Shown: piece after piece, positions 24,501 to 36,034 of the stretch | Position numbering within the stretch: the first letter of the stretch is position 1 | How the letters are laid out: every line of letters starts with the position of its first letter | Assembly: GCF_016097555.1 (NCBI RefSeq) | Contig: NC_054704.1 | Location: 30,134,023 to 30,198,022, forward strand | From: Gigantopelta aegis | Taxonomy: Eukaryota; Mollusca; Gastropoda; Neomphalida; Peltospiridae | DNA: 64,000 nucleotides | Reading direction: 5' to 3' | Program-made: the position numbers and the translations under genes | Notes under the pieces: model-generated | Seen by the model: the letters and a program-made list of their open reading frames with translations, nothing else | Database searches by the model: none | What the model was told of the DNA's origin: nothing

Positions 24501-27500
24501 CACCACATTTCATGTATTTTACCAAATTTTAAACAGTAGTTCTCTTATTATCATCCATCTGAAAACCTAAAATATATCGATTAATTTCCAACATTTTTGG
24601 GTAGGTAATTTTACCCTCTGGCAGAAAACCATGCCTCGATAAATGACACTTTGTTCATGCATTTTAAACTTTGACCTGATGACATGCAATTTGGTATATA
24701 CAACTACCTACACCCAGACCTGTCAACCCTCCCGGATTCCGCGGGAGTCTCCCGGTATTTGATCAAATCTCCTTTCACCTGTGTGGGAGACAGTTTCTCC
24801 TGTTAAATGACATTTTTGTAAGCATAAAAAAAAAATCGGTCCTCTTTTGTCAAAATAACAGAAGGGAAGTAACTCTGCCTTTTTTTCTCATTCGGAAAAT
24901 GTCGACTACTTTCTGCTTCTGAGAATGTAACAGGCCGAATTGTCCCGACTGTTTAACCTTTGCCGAAGTGAGAATTGTGGGATAGCCTATTTATATTGTT
25001 AAAAAAGCACATGGAGTTTATAAAATGACGTGTTATTATAATGTTTGTTGTCATCGTAATGGCTACGAAGCGTGTTGCCGCTAATTCAACAGGCAGTGTA
25101 TTGACATTCAGTGTTGCCATATAAAAAAAATAAAAAAAATATCCAATTTAGTTCTAATAACACCTCTGAATTGTAAAATGTCTTCCCACTGGATTACATA
25201 ATGCAACTATGACGAATCTGAACTGCCAGACTCCGAGTTGACAGCGATACACACGATGCATGTTAAAATCACATGTCACAGCAAGACAACGAAAATACCA
25301 ATTAGCTGTATAAACATACTTGTGTCAGTTAATTTTGTATGTTTGTGCAGTAAAATGTTGGTTATAAGGGTACACTTCAAGAAATAATGTTGTGTTTGAC
25401 ATTGACATAAAGTTAATCACGGAAATGGGTATAATTCCGGTATATTTCACACGATGTCCGTAATGAGGTTTTACTGATGATTAATGAAAATACAATGTTT
25501 ATTGCATCATTATAATGATTTTAAATAAGTACCACGCCACCGTTCCTCATTATAGTAAAAACTGAATATTAATTTATAAGATTTATATAAATTTGTCTTT
25601 GGTATTTAGGTACACTAACCACAAAATTAATGATAATGTAACGCAACCTGTAAGGCTGTAAGTGTAATACCGTAAATGTACTAATTAAATTTTTTATTTC
25701 TTGTTCATGTTCTTGAAATTTTTGGATAATTTTTTTTTTTTTTTTAAATATGTATTAAATCATAATAATATTTAAACTTAAAAAAAACAATAATAAAAAA
25801 AAATTATTTAATAATGTTTGTTTTTTTAATGCCAAGATCTAAAGTTAAGAAGTATATATGACATTATAAAGTATTCATATAACTTATTGTAATAATGTTT
25901 TTTTTAAATCTTGCGATTTTGGGTTAAATTGTGTGAATTTAAAAAATCTCCTGCTTTTTCAACACACACCTCCTGCTTTCTCTTGACTAAAGGTTGACAG
26001 GTCTGCCTACACCTCCTCACTGACCCATGTGTGTACACTAGGCTGGATCTGGTACTGGGGTACAAACACAGCACAGCCTTAAACCTGCTGCGTCACCACT
26101 ACACCACTAACACCACTGCTGAAAAGCCACATCCAGGCAAACAGATATTAGAAATACAGAGAATACTACATGAGTGTCTGTTAGATACCATTTATCTTAC
26201 GAATTGTTTCAAGACTATATAACGAGCAAAAGCAAACTGACTACATTTTAAACAATGAATTGAAAGATAAATGATATCCAATGGACACAAATGTAGTAAT
26301 CTATTTCTTACGTATTTCATCTGAAGAAAAATTGGCTGTGTTGATTTTTAAACAATGAATTAAATTGAAAGATAAATGATATTTAACAGACATAAAATTA
26401 TGTAGTATCCTGTTTCTTACGTATCTGGTCTGGAGAAGAATCGGCTGAGTCCATTGCCTCACTAATGATGGAATCCACATTGTCAGAGTCTTGTGACACA
26501 GAGCGGGAGTACCGCGAGTGTGCGGCGTGAACACCCTGGGGAGAGGGAGTCCGCCGGGGACTCCCATAGGAAGAACTTCGCCTCCTCGTACTGGGCCGGT
26601 CAGGAGGGGGAGACTGTCGAAACGGGGACTGAGCTCGCATCTGAAAGAACATGAGAACATGAGGAAGACAGTCAAATATAAAAATCAGCTATTGGAAGGA
26701 AGGAAGGAACTGTTTTATTTAACAACACACTCAACACATTTTATTTACCGATATATGGTGTCGGACATATGGTTAAGGACCACACAGATATTGAGAGAGG
26801 AAACTGGTTGTCACGACTTCATGGGCTACTCTTTTCGATTAGCAGCAAGGGATCTTTTATATGCACCATCCCACAGACAGGGTAGTACATACCACGGCCT
26901 TTGATATACCTGTCGTGGTGCACTGGCTGGAACGAGAAAGTCCAATGGGCCCACCGACGGGGATCAATCCCAGACCGACCGCGCATCAAGCGAGTGCTTT
27001 ACCACTGGGCTACGTCCCGCCCTCAGCCATTGGAGTTTATTGTAACATAGCATAACTCATCAGCAAGTTAGATGAAATGAGTTAGTAGTAAATTATTAGG
27101 CACAGTAAGAGAAACAGACACACCAGACCTTGACATGGAAAATATTGAGGGGAGTAGTTAATAAGATTACAAAGAGACATTTAATATATTACCATATGAC
27201 TAGTCCTAGAGAACAATGACCCAAGTCACATTTTTGTGAAATCAAAAAAATTTCACCATCCTAATCTGTCAACAGTAGTTTCATTGTGTATTTGCAGAAC
27301 ACTTTAAATTGTTATGTTGTTCTACTATGACAAAATTAATTCTTCTGGCCTTCATTGTTGAAAAAACATATTCACTTTAAAAAAATAATTATCAATGTTC
27401 ACTCGATCAAATTAAAAAAAAAAATCTTTAAAAAATAATAATAAAAGGAACAAAAACAATATATGATGTATATCACCAAAAACATCCACAAAAATGTAAA

Positions 27501-30500
27501 ACATGCAGTCTCCTTTATGTTCGGTGGATTTAAATATATTCAGGCAGCATCTGCCTCTAAAATCATTTGTGAGATGTGACTTTGATTGGTTTCCCCATGG
27601 ACTCTTCATATTGATACCATATAAATTGACATGCTACACACACATGCACACACACACAAACACACACAGACACACACATACACACAGACACAGACACACA
27701 CATACACAGACAGACATATACACACACACACACACATACACACACACACACACACAGACACACAGGCACACACACACAGACACACACATCACACAGAGAG
27801 ATGTTCAGATGAACAGACAAGCAACACACCCAAAGGCCAGACAAATCGCCTACATTCTTGATTTATCAGTTAGTCTCACCATCCTCTCAGCTGATTTATT
27901 CCTTGTCTTTTTGTCTGACGATTCAAGACGATGTCGGAAATCAGCCAGACTCTCTTCTTCTGATGTCAGGTGTACACTAGATGCATACTTCACAGAACCC
28001 TTGTACGCATATTCAGGAACTGAAGAAAAATTACACAAATTAAAAATGAAAGGGGTCTCTAAATTACTTCCTGGAAACAATGCTTCTGTTTAAAAATATA
28101 GTTTCTTGCTTGGAATATTACTGTCTGTACATTCGGTTAATTACTCCCCTCCATTTTTTTCACATCAAGGTCTGATGTACCATACAGTGTTGTATGACTA
28201 CTAAGAAATGACTAATGTTGCTGAATTTCTTTAACAGAATAAACTTCAAAACCACTTAGTGTAATGGCAATTTTATGTAGGTACTGAATAAACTGAAATG
28301 AATGAACAAAATAATACAATTGATTAAAAAACCCCAAAAAAACCTTATTATGTTAAAATTGTTCAGCTTTTTTACTTCTCTTAACCATCTAACCATCATT
28401 TTCACCAACTAACAAACATTCTGAGAGTACTGCTAAACATGTTCCCCATGTTCAAGGGCCATAACTCTGTCAAACATGGACAAATTACCAAGAAAATAAA
28501 ACCTGAAAAATGGGTAAATCCCCATGAAAGTCAAACTCGATCTGTAACCCTATATGATAAAGCTATATACAAGCATTCAGTTCAATATCTCGAGGCATTG
28601 CAAAAAATTAAATGTTCAGAAAACTAAATGGGGGACAGAAAGACAGAGATGGACTGGTAGGAGACTAGTAACAAAATCCATGTATGAAGTATACATGTTA
28701 ACTTCAGTAGAATAACTCATAAGAATAAATGTTCAACAATTATTACTTAGAATATGAAGCCAATAACAACGAATTTGCATATTTAACTCAGAATAACTAA
28801 TTATTAAAGGCATATTGTCAGAGACCACTGACCTATTTAATGGTCTAACAAAGTATTACCTGAACAAAAATAATTTGATTTGTCCCTAAATGTACTTTAT
28901 TCAGCCATCTTCATAACCACCATACTCCATTTATTAATGATATTTTGTAAAAATAATTGAATTATGGCAATGGTCCATAATTCAAAAACTAAAACTGCCT
29001 AGAGTTTTGACATAGATTTCACTCCATAATGGTTCAGTTACGGTGATGCAATGGCTAGATATGGTTTCCAACAATTAATGTAATTTTTATTTATTATCCA
29101 TTTTTAGAGATATAAGGTCCTTAAATCCGTGACAGTATGCCTTTAATTTTAAAATCAACCTCAGTTAACTGTACAATAATTATGGACTTAATAATTATTA
29201 AATAACATGACTATGATTTAAAAAACAAATGTAAATTACAAACAAGTAAAAATTATTCTCTTCATTGCTTTAGTTACAACATTTATTACTCCAGTGGCTG
29301 CTCATAACTGGGAAAATATTTTATCATATTTTTTCAGTGAGAAATATTCTGCATTGGTGTAATGTACAATACTATTGGATGATTTGATGCTTACAAACCA
29401 ATGACCATGTCAGCACTAAATATGATGTCATCACGCTATGGCAAACACAAAATGATGTCACATAATTTAAAGAGTTTATGTTTATGGCTTTCTGTTTTCA
29501 GTGTTAAACTTGTAATAAAATGTTAGGGTTTTTTTAACAGAATAAATACAACTTTGGTTTTAGAAAATTATCTGTGAACAGGATTAAAATACAAAGTTAT
29601 AGCAGTACTCAGAACAGTGTGTAACTTGATTTACGTCATTTCTATGTCCAATGTACATGTATGTATATCAGTTATAAAGGCTTTCAGAAAAAAAATACCT
29701 GGGATAATTTAAATAGAATAACAAACTCTGTACCAGTTATTATCAACTTTATGTCCCTCATGAAATAATTTCCATTATTTCACTCGGCACATAAATTTGA
29801 TAATAACTGGTAACTTGTTTATTATCCTGTATTAGTGGAACATAATTTTATGCAATGTCAATCTTCACCTAGGAACAGCCATTTAAATAACCAACCTTTT
29901 TCTCTAGCAGCGTGTTGTTTATTATGTATTGGTGATGATCTATCAGCCACAGCAGGTCTGCTTGAGCGCATATCTCCTTCTCCGATTTTCTCCTGAGATT
30001 TCCGCAAAAATCGACTTCCATCTTTGCCAATGCTGTGATCGGATGCCGACCGAGGTCGCGGGTGCATGTACTTGGCCAGACTAACACTAGTGTCCTCCGT
30101 GTCTGTCTCAATGTAGGATTTATACGCTGATGGTGACGGTCTTCTCTCAGGAATACTCTGTACCACAGCGGCAGCTTTTTTCAGAGATGATGCCGCAGAT
30201 GAATATTTCTGGGCTGAAGATATCGGAACAGGCATGGCTGATCGCTGTTTGGACACCGAGGCAGAATTTTCCTGTGGTTTCTCAGATGTTTTCTTTTTGA
30301 GAAATTTGCTGCCTTCTGCCGACAGTTTGGGAATCTTCTGGTGTGCAGAAGATTGTGACAGTACATGACTGTCACTGGAAATTGAAATGTTCTCTCCATA
30401 GTCTTCAAAGTTCACTGATTTCGTTTGTTGAGAAGTTTTCAGTGCCAGTGAAGTAAGATAGGCCTGGAAAATAAGACAAATTATTATAACAAATTGATCA

Positions 30501-30890
30501 TAACCTACATGCGAAGAAAATCCCACCATGTAACTAATATATCCACCACAGTGTAAATATCTGATAGAATGTGTAATAAGTTCTAAAATATGTATTTTTA
30601 TCTTTTTCCTCTCTCTTCCTCTCTCTCTTCCTTTCTATCTCTCATCCTCTTATTTTTGAGCCAAAATGGATGAAATATAGGTTAATAACATAAAGTGTAA
30701 ATACAATTATCTGTCTCTCTACTTCCCTCTATCTCTCTCCCTCCCTCCCCATCTCACTCTCTCTGTCTCTCTCTCAAAAACCCACTGTCAGTTCATCCTC
30801 TTCACGGGTCTTGATTGGCACCCGCTCGCCCTTCAGCTGGGACGAAACTTTCTGTAGGAGAGCATTGGTAGAGCTATGCCCTCTCCTCAT
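15533..30890 (-). CDS. C19orf44: C19orf44 homologue (DUF4614 protein), 8 exons, 766 aa
   Basis: Exons in coding order: 30890-30786, 30463-29896, 28019-27880, 26640-26421, 21326-20513, 19559-19348, 16943-16780, 15610-15533. Every junction has GT/AG and matching phase, giving 2301 nt with one stop. The C-terminal third matches human C19orf44 from memory: YTEDFEED for YSEDFENS, EVQTEKRPGLSYKWD for AVQTPDPAFTYEW, DPTPIASHVVSADAL for DPTPIANHVISADAI, SYSPCMLALHDLLKQQ for AYSPAVLALHDVLKQQ, and a last exon beginning YIKKHRKPRLTF for YIRCHRPAPLTM. Residues ~600-766 are this conserved DUF4614 region. The N-terminal ~600 residues are Ser/Lys-rich and low in complexity, with an Arg/Ser/Pro-rich stretch in exon 4 and SPFK/SVFK-type repeats in exon 5. 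The human protein is about 657 aa and has no established function. The start at 30890 is the first ATG of exon 1; the frame is open for some 20 codons upstream, so an extra 5' exon is possible. Confidence 0.85.
16930..17690 (-). repeat. Tandem ~126-bp repeats copying the intron 6/exon 7 junction
   Basis: The real acceptor puts exon 7 at 16943. Four further copies of the same intron-end-plus-exon-start block lie upstream in intron 6, with equivalent exon-start positions at 17069, 17386, 17512 and 17639 (spacing 126-127 bp apart from one interrupted unit). Each keeps an AG at the junction and a readable peptide: AITSYNHCMLALTD, AIISYKPHIIALTD, AIISYNSQMLALTD and a weaker VMTSYSPLILAFH, against AVTSYSPCMLALHD in the gene. 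Each unit is about 86 bp of intron plus 40 bp of exon. Confidence 0.85.
17073..17262. mobile_element. Small insertion inside one junction repeat, possible MITE
   Basis: About 190 bp interrupt one 126-bp unit. Near the edges are CTAGCTCTG (17078-17086) and its complement CAGAGCTAG (17242-17250), flanked by short AGCTG direct repeats. The inside is AT-rich and non-coding. Too short and unsupported for a family call. Confidence 0.4.
17702..18006 (-). mobile_element. SINE, full length (head A, tail-2-like end)
   Basis: Lies in intron 6 of the C19orf44-like gene, same strand. In reverse it has the tRNA-like head (CTTCACCACTGGGCTATGTC), the body and a tail-2-type end (TAATGACACCACTAGAACAC, then ATTAATCACTGGTTACTGG). 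Confidence 0.75.
18228..18710. mobile_element. Long-TIR (palindromic) MITE interrupted by a second MITE
   Basis: The left arm at about 18228-18280 (GGTTATTACCAGAGTTTCAG, TATCGTCAATATCATATAGT) is the imperfect inverse of the right arm at about 18645-18708 (ATATATGATACTGACGATAC, AATGGTAATAATCTCTTTAT). The arms would pair as a long hairpin. A ~340-bp inner element sits between them. Confidence 0.65.
18305..18643. mobile_element. Inner MITE with AGTG...CCCTAG ends
   Basis: The left end AGTGACTTCCCTAG and right end CTAGGGAAAACACT are inverted. Near the right end is a perfect short palindrome, GCATGGTGC-C-GCACCATGC (18602-18620). It sits in the loop of the 18228-18710 element. Confidence 0.55.
21783..22050 (+). 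mobile_element. tRNA-derived SINE, head B family
   Basis: The head ACCGGCCTCAGTGGCGCAGT, then GGTTAAGCCATCAGACTACA, carries A-box and B-box-like parts. A body with CCTGGACAAACAGCCCAGAT follows. The end is CTTGAACCTTAATTGGATAT, then a short GAAAT repeat. It lies in intron 4 of the C19orf44-like gene, antisense to it. Another member, inverted, is at 35745-36003. Confidence 0.75.
22640..24170 (+). mobile_element. Dead 5'-truncated LINE: 3' part of reverse transcriptase and 3' UTR
   Basis: Pieces of a non-LTR reverse transcriptase C-terminal half lie in order on the + strand. They are KLRKWFQKWLVSFNPDKT near 22700, IRPILEYASEVCDGF near 22935, VEEDNIEKLQLEAARLIMG from 22975, TIKLWNNLQAEIRNC near 23285, LRHGCSDLKADLYRVGLST near 23430, and a C-terminal Cys/His motif (CSCEYNFENNYHYFCECIL) at about 23492-23550. 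The stop is near 23672. The frame changes several times, near 22795, 22970 and 23350, so the copy is inactive. The palm domain and everything upstream are absent. Layout fits the Jockey/CR1-like superfamilies; the clade is uncertain. It lies antisense in intron 4 of the C19orf44-like gene. Confidence 0.8.
24715..26005. mobile_element. hAT-like non-autonomous DNA transposon with 8-bp target duplication
   Basis: The left end CAGACCTGTCAACC and the right end GGTTGACAGGTCTG are exact inverted repeats. Both sides are flanked by CCTACACC (24707-24714 and 26006-26013), an 8-bp target-site duplication. CAG...CTG ends and 8-bp duplications are typical of hAT elements. The 1291-bp interior is AT-rich and shows no transposase frame, so it depends on a partner. 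Inside, CTCCCGGTATT and CTCCTGCTTT motifs recur near both ends. A diverged piece of the same family is at 10617-10775. It lies in intron 4 of the C19orf44-like gene. Confidence 0.88.
26245..26452 (-). repeat. Tandem ~100-bp duplication of the exon 4 end and donor site
   Basis: The real exon 4 ends at 26421 before the donor ACGTAAGA (coding strand). About 100 bp into the intron the same block recurs: CTTACGTATTTCATCTGAAG on the + strand against CTTACGTATCTGGTCTGGAG. The flanking AAACAATGAATTGAAAGATA is also shared. The second copy keeps a GTAAG donor and a diverged exon end reading NTANFSSDEIR, against DSADSSPDQIR in the gene. Confidence 0.8.
26696..27022 (-). mobile_element. SINE, full length (head A, tail 1)
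   Basis: All modules in reverse: tail 1 with GGAAGGAAGGAAC then CAACACATTTTATTTACCGA, body (GATCTTTTATATGCACCATC), head ending TTTACCACTGGGCTACGTCC. It lies in intron 3 of the C19orf44-like gene, on the same strand. Confidence 0.88.
27637..27800. repeat. Compound (CA)n-rich microsatellite
   Basis: About 160 bp of CA repeats interrupted by CAGA, CATA and CAGG variants, in intron 3 of the C19orf44-like gene. It generates spurious low-complexity open frames on both strands. Confidence 0.9.
28020..29895 (-). other. Intron 2 of the C19orf44-like gene
   Basis: AT-rich intron. No repeat with matching ends, no exon-like block and no RNA gene were recognised in it. Confidence 0.5.
30605..30780. repeat. 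CT-rich simple-sequence tract in intron 1
   Basis: Two blocks of (CT)n with TTCC and CCCT interruptions lie close to the exon 1 donor of the C19orf44-like gene. On the coding strand this is a purine (GA) tract. Confidence 0.8.
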
Positions 30891-31593
30891 ATTGAATGTG
30901 TAACGATCACAACATGACTGCAGTTCATTCCACACATGTATGTACAGAACTCAAGTCTTCACAGTATTACTTCAGTTTTCCAAGCCATCTTAATAACAAA
31001 GAATTTACAATTAAACCTGGACATCACACACACACACACAAATCCCCCCACAAAAAAACTTCTTTTTTTTTTAATTTAAAAAAAGATTAAAAACAAATAA
31101 ATAGATAAATTAAAAATTAAAAATTAAAATAAAAAAAACTGTAATTTCAATAATGTGTTGGCAAAAACCAGTTTCAGATGATCACAAAGAATGCATCCAA
31201 AAAAGGTGCTTCCAATACAATTTTACATCCTATGGCCTATTATGATGGTTTTACTCAACATGAATACAAAAATGTTTCAAACAAAATTAAGATGAACAAA
31301 CAATCGAAGAAGAAAAGTAATCAAGAAAAAAATTGTCATGATCAATGAATGTGATTATATAAAGAAAACCATCATAAGTTGGTATGTGGAATCTGTTATT
31401 GTAATCTTTTTTCCATCATTTCTGTCTCAACAAAATATTAGGAAAATCTATTGGTAATTAAGGGTAGGGGAGTAATTTATTGTAGAACTTTGTTAGCAAT
31501 TGTGGTTTTGACTTTAGATGTAAATCAAATAATGATAATAATAAAATATAAAACAAAACGTGCGCTCAAATTGTTTGGTTTTTTGTTTAAAAA

Positions 31594-31617
31594 AGAAAAA
31601 AAAAAAAAAAAAAAAAG
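31594..31617. repeat. Poly(A) tract
   Basis: A run of A broken by one G, in intergenic DNA upstream of the C19orf44-like gene. Confidence 0.8.
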
Positions 31618-31764
31618 ATTTATTGCTCCCAGAACATAGGCAGTGAAAAGGTTGGGGAGCTGTGGTCACTGCCTTACAAAGTACATATTTAAAAAACAGT
31701 ATCTAAACAAAATATGCTATTTAAATACGTTAATGCTTTCTATGACATTTATAAGATGGAAAGG

Positions 31765-31765
<1 letters not shown>

Positions 31766-31813
<48 letters not shown>

Positions 31814-31817
31814 GGGG
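31766..31817. repeat. (GA)n microsatellite followed by poly(G)
   Basis: An uninterrupted GA run of about 37 bp is followed directly by about 15 G. Confidence 0.95.
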
Positions 31818-32405
31818 TGCAACAGCAGTAGATAAGTGTAAAGTTGTGGGGATATTGAGAGAGTATTAGAGAAAAACATTTTAATTAGTACTCTATTTCC
31901 AAGTGAAATTTCAAAGCATTATTTTTAATTAAAACATTCTTTCAAAGAGTGTTTTATAGGGTGTCCATTGCTTATGAAATGCTTAGATGTGCGCACAAAT
32001 TAAATGCCACTGATGTGGCCTAATTGATTCATTGGTAGACTGACTGTCACTGTAAGCCATATAATATGTGCGTTCCTGTCCATGAGGATAAATATTCCTT
32101 TTATTTCCACCTAAGTCTTAAAGACGTCATCTTAAAATTTAAGTTGAATTATCTTTTTCTAAATCATCTAACTAAATATAATGTGAGAAATATTTTTTTA
32201 TTTGACTCTCACTTTGTGGAATGGAGTTAGTGTTATTAATTCAGTGGAAATGGTTTCATTCGGAAGTCATGTTAAACTGTCAAATAATTCAAGATTGCAG
32301 CTTTAATTTTATCATAGAGTAATCAATAGTTGCGCATGTCACATTTTTTTCCAAAGCTCGCTAGCATAAGTGAACCAGTGATGTAACATTTATCAACAAA
32401 TGATA

Positions 32406-33932
32406 TACTAAAACGCAAAAGAAACGCAGGTCCTGAAAATGCGAAAGAATTGCACTTTGTAAAGCAGTATCTTTGGTGGAATTGAACCTCAACTGTGTTA
32501 AAGGACATGGCACACACCCACACCGCAGTCTCACCTGCGTGTCAATTTCATTACCTGTGTGACGTCACGAATTCTCAAAACACGTTGTTTGCACGTGCTG
32601 GATCATCCGTATCATGAATCCAGTGCAAACACACTCAATGAAATGCTTATAAAGCCTACACACCTGGATTTAATCGCATAAATTCAATTTGAGTAGTGAC
32701 AGACAACAGAATCACATTTTAAAAATGCCGCGACTGACGCAACTCCAGCGAGATATGGCCATCGGGATGTTGCAAGCCGGACAGACCCGTACTGCTGTAG
32801 CCAGACAATTGGGATGTCATGTTTCGACAATCGCACGCCTTTCTCAACGTCACCAAATCACTGGATCTGTGAACGATCGACCACGCACCGGCCGCCCGAG
32901 GGTGACAACCGCAGCCCTAGACCGGTACATCCGGGTGACCCACCTTAGGAATCGGATGCTGCCAGCAGCTAACACCGCTCACCAGGTGCGTGGTCCACGT
33001 GGTCCAGTGTCCGCCGATACAGTCCGCCGTCCTTATGTGGGACCAATATTGACCCCTCGGCACCGCCAACAACGTCAACAGTGGGCGCAACAACATCAAA
33101 GATGGCGACGTGGCCAGTGGCAACAAGTTCTGTTTACTGATGAGAGCCGTTACAATCTTTCCAACGCTGATGGCCGAATCCGAGTATGGCGACGTCGACA
33201 TGAACGTTACTCCGACTGCTGCGTTCTGCAGGCCGACCGATGGGGCGGGGGTAGTGTGATGGTGTGGGGTGGGTTCTCATTCAACCACAGAACACAACTT
33301 CATGTGTTCAGACAACGCGTTAATGCCGCCGTGTACCAAAATGACGTCATCAACAATCACGTCGTTCCCTTCTTTGCCGCTCACCCACGTGTGCGCTTGC
33401 TGCAGCAAGACAATGCCAGGCCGCACACTGCCAGGGCAACACAGGCGTTGCTGGCTCAGCACAACATCCCAACGTTGCCGTGGCCAGCCTTATCTCGGAC
33501 ATGGCGCCTATCGAACACGTCTGGGATGAAATCGGACGTCGCCTTCAGGCTCGCGGACAACCTCAGAATATGCAGGCGCTGGAGGCAGCATTGGTCCATG
33601 AATGGAACTCACTCCCTCAGGCATTCTTTCAACGGCTTGTCAACTCAATGAGGAGACGTTGCACTGCCTGTTTGAATGCCCAGGGTGGTCACACGCGATA
33701 CTGACTTTGACAATGCTACAGGTCGTCTCTTTCACATTTTTAACATGGACCCCCACCCTACTTTATGACATGAAACAATAGCCAAAAAGGAATTCAATCA
33801 AAAATTTCCAACACCAATGTGTGCCGAATTGGTGTAGCTCCAAAATAAATGTTGAAATCTTCATTTCGTTTTGTTTTTTTAATATTTTATATCCAATTTA
33901 ATGAGAACCTGCGTTTCTTTTGCGTTTTAGTA
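32406..33932 (+). mobile_element. Tc1-like DNA transposon, both ends intact, transposase disabled
   Basis: The terminal inverted repeats are exact over about 26 bp: the left end starts TACTAAAACGCAAAAG and the right end is its complement, ending CTTTTGCGTTTTAGTA. TA dinucleotides at 32404-32405 and 33933-33934 are the expected target duplication. The element is 1527 bp and holds one transposase gene on the + strand. Intact ends mean it could still be a substrate if a related transposase is present, although its own enzyme is damaged. Confidence 0.92.
32725..33704 (+). pseudogene. Tc1-type DD34E transposase with a frameshift and an internal deletion
   Basis: Starts MPRLTQLQRDMAIGMLQAG with a paired-like helix-turn-helix N-terminus, then a GRPR-type hook (RPRTGRPRVTT). 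The catalytic core follows: LFTDES (first Asp), LQQDNARPH (second Asp) and DMAPIEHVWDE (the Glu, 34 residues on in family alignments). One base is missing near 33487, between LPWPALS and DMAPIEH, so the last ~70 residues lie in another frame (33480-33704). After SADTVR about a dozen residues usual in the family are missing before RPYVGPILT, an in-frame deletion. Both defects are visible directly. A second, more decayed relative lies at 47791-48505. Confidence 0.88.
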
Positions 33933-34054
33933 TAAAATAAAAGTGATTTAGAATTTTTCTTGTTTTTTTAATCAGTAAAAAAGTCAGTTTTCTCCAATAC
34001 CAAATATAAGGGTCCAGAGACGGAAACTGCTGTACATGTAAATAGAATGGAAAG

Positions 34055-34386
34055 AAGGAAGGAAGGAAATGTTTTATTTAACGACGCACTAAACACATTT
34101 TATTTACGGTTATATGGCATCAGGTATATGGTTAAGGACCACACAGATATTGAGAGAGGAAACCCGCTGTCGCCACTTCATGGGCTACTCTTTTTGATTA
34201 GCAGCAAGGGATTTTTTATATACACCATCCCACAGACAGAATAGTACATACCACGGCCTTTGTTACACCAGTTGTGGAGCACTGGCTGGAACAAGAAATA
34301 GCCCAATGGGTCCACCAACGGCATATAATCCTAGACCGACGGTGCACCAAGCGAACGCTTTATCACTGGGCTGCGTCCCGCCCCAC
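34055..34386 (-). mobile_element. SINE, full length (head A, tail 1)
   Basis: Complete in reverse, with the AAGGAAGGAAGG 3' repeat at its left edge, CGACGCACTAAACACATTTT, the body (TACTCTTTTTGATTAGCAGC) and a head ending CTTTATCACTGGGCTGCGTC. Confidence 0.88.
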
Positions 34387-35744
34387 TGTATCGTACCGTC
34401 GTACAAGTTTTATTGACATATGTTTTCGATACTTTGTTTGTAACTGCATGTATCGTGAGATTATGCGAGATATTACGTCACTATCAGCCTGAACATAAAC
34501 AATGAAGTGTCTTTTTCCTCACAATATTAAAAATGCTTCCAAGTCAAGCTGCCAACTTTATGTTTTAATTATAATACCATAAATAGTGTGCATGTTATCA
34601 GTTTTTCGTAATGCAATATTTTGGTACTAATGAAATGCCTCACATAGCGAAATCCAGGTATCACAAATCCCTGCAAAGTTATCGTCTGCAACACTAACAC
34701 CTGACCTGCCAAAGTTCGACGATATACCACGTGATCATTACATTGAACAATAACATTTATGGAAGGCTGATAGGGTTATCTCTTATGTCATTCACAGCAA
34801 TATTCTTTTCGGTAATTTCTGGTGGGGGCATGTTTACATGTGCATTTACACTTACTACAAATAAAGGTGGTTTGGTGGAATTAGGTTTTTTGAAAATATA
34901 TAGTTCTGTACCTCTGTCAGAGTACTTAAGGTGACAATCTGAATTTTGGTGTCGCTGATATGTATAACAAGAGGATTAGACATTAGCCTATGACGAAAAC
35001 ATAATGTAAATATGTTTTCATTGAACACTGTCTATTGGTCTGAAGATTATTCAATATTTTTTACAAGTTACAAACATTTTATGATTTTATTTTCAAATGA
35101 AGATTTTGATGTAAATTATTGCACGGAGTATAGATCCTTCACTGCCATAACAAGGACAAAAATAGACAGCCAATGAAACTATCGTAAACATATGACATTT
35201 GTGAAAATATAGCGGAAACACCTGTACGACTTAGCAGTTGTTTTGGAGGAAAACTTGGCGTCCATGGGAAATTATCACTGTTTTTTTATAATAAACTAAT
35301 GTGACTTGAGAAAGGTAAAGTAGTATTGTATGTACGAAGTATTGTTTTTATTATATTTTATTTTGTTGCTTATGATTATCGTATCGAAAACATATGACGC
35401 CAGGATAACTAGGGGATGCGGTGAACTTGTATGGAAACTAACTCGTATGAATGGAAAACTCGTATGGAAAACAAACTCGTATATAAAAAAATAACAGTGA
35501 ACTCGTATGCAGATATGCAGATATACTTTGATATTTCTCTTAAATGTGTATTTTGTATACCGGTACATGCTTCTTATTTATGTCACCATCAGTTAACTAT
35601 TTGCATGTCAACCGCAGTCGCATTCCACGGCATGATGTCGTCTTGTTACTGGTCAATGACAAACCACACAAGGTGTGTCTGCCATGGTTCCAAGTGAAGT
35701 TTTTTTTATTGATTTCAACATATTTTCTTGCTTACATCCAATTA

Positions 35745-36003
35745 AGATTCAAGCACGCTGTCCTGGGAACACACCTCAGCTATCTGGACTGCCTGTCCAG
35801 GACAGTGGGTTAGTTGACTAAGTTCTTAGTTTGTTAGTGGTTAGTGAGAGAGAAGAGGGTGTAGTGGCCTTACACCTACCCACTGAGCCCTCAAGTTTTA
35901 GCTTAAGAACTCGCTCTGGGTTGGAGCCGGTACAGGGCTGCGAAGCCTGTACCTACCAGCCTGTAGTTCGATGGCTTAACCACTGTGCCACCGAGGCTGG
36001 TCT
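35745..36003 (-). mobile_element. SINE, head B family, inserted in the 35417 element
   Basis: In reverse it matches the 21783 copy: AAGCACGCTGTCCTGGGAAC, CTACCCACTGAGCCCTCAAG and the head ending GCTTAACCACTGTGCCACCG. Confidence 0.75.
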
Positions 36004-36034
36004 CCAAGTGAAATTAACTGGGTGGTCAGGTCAG

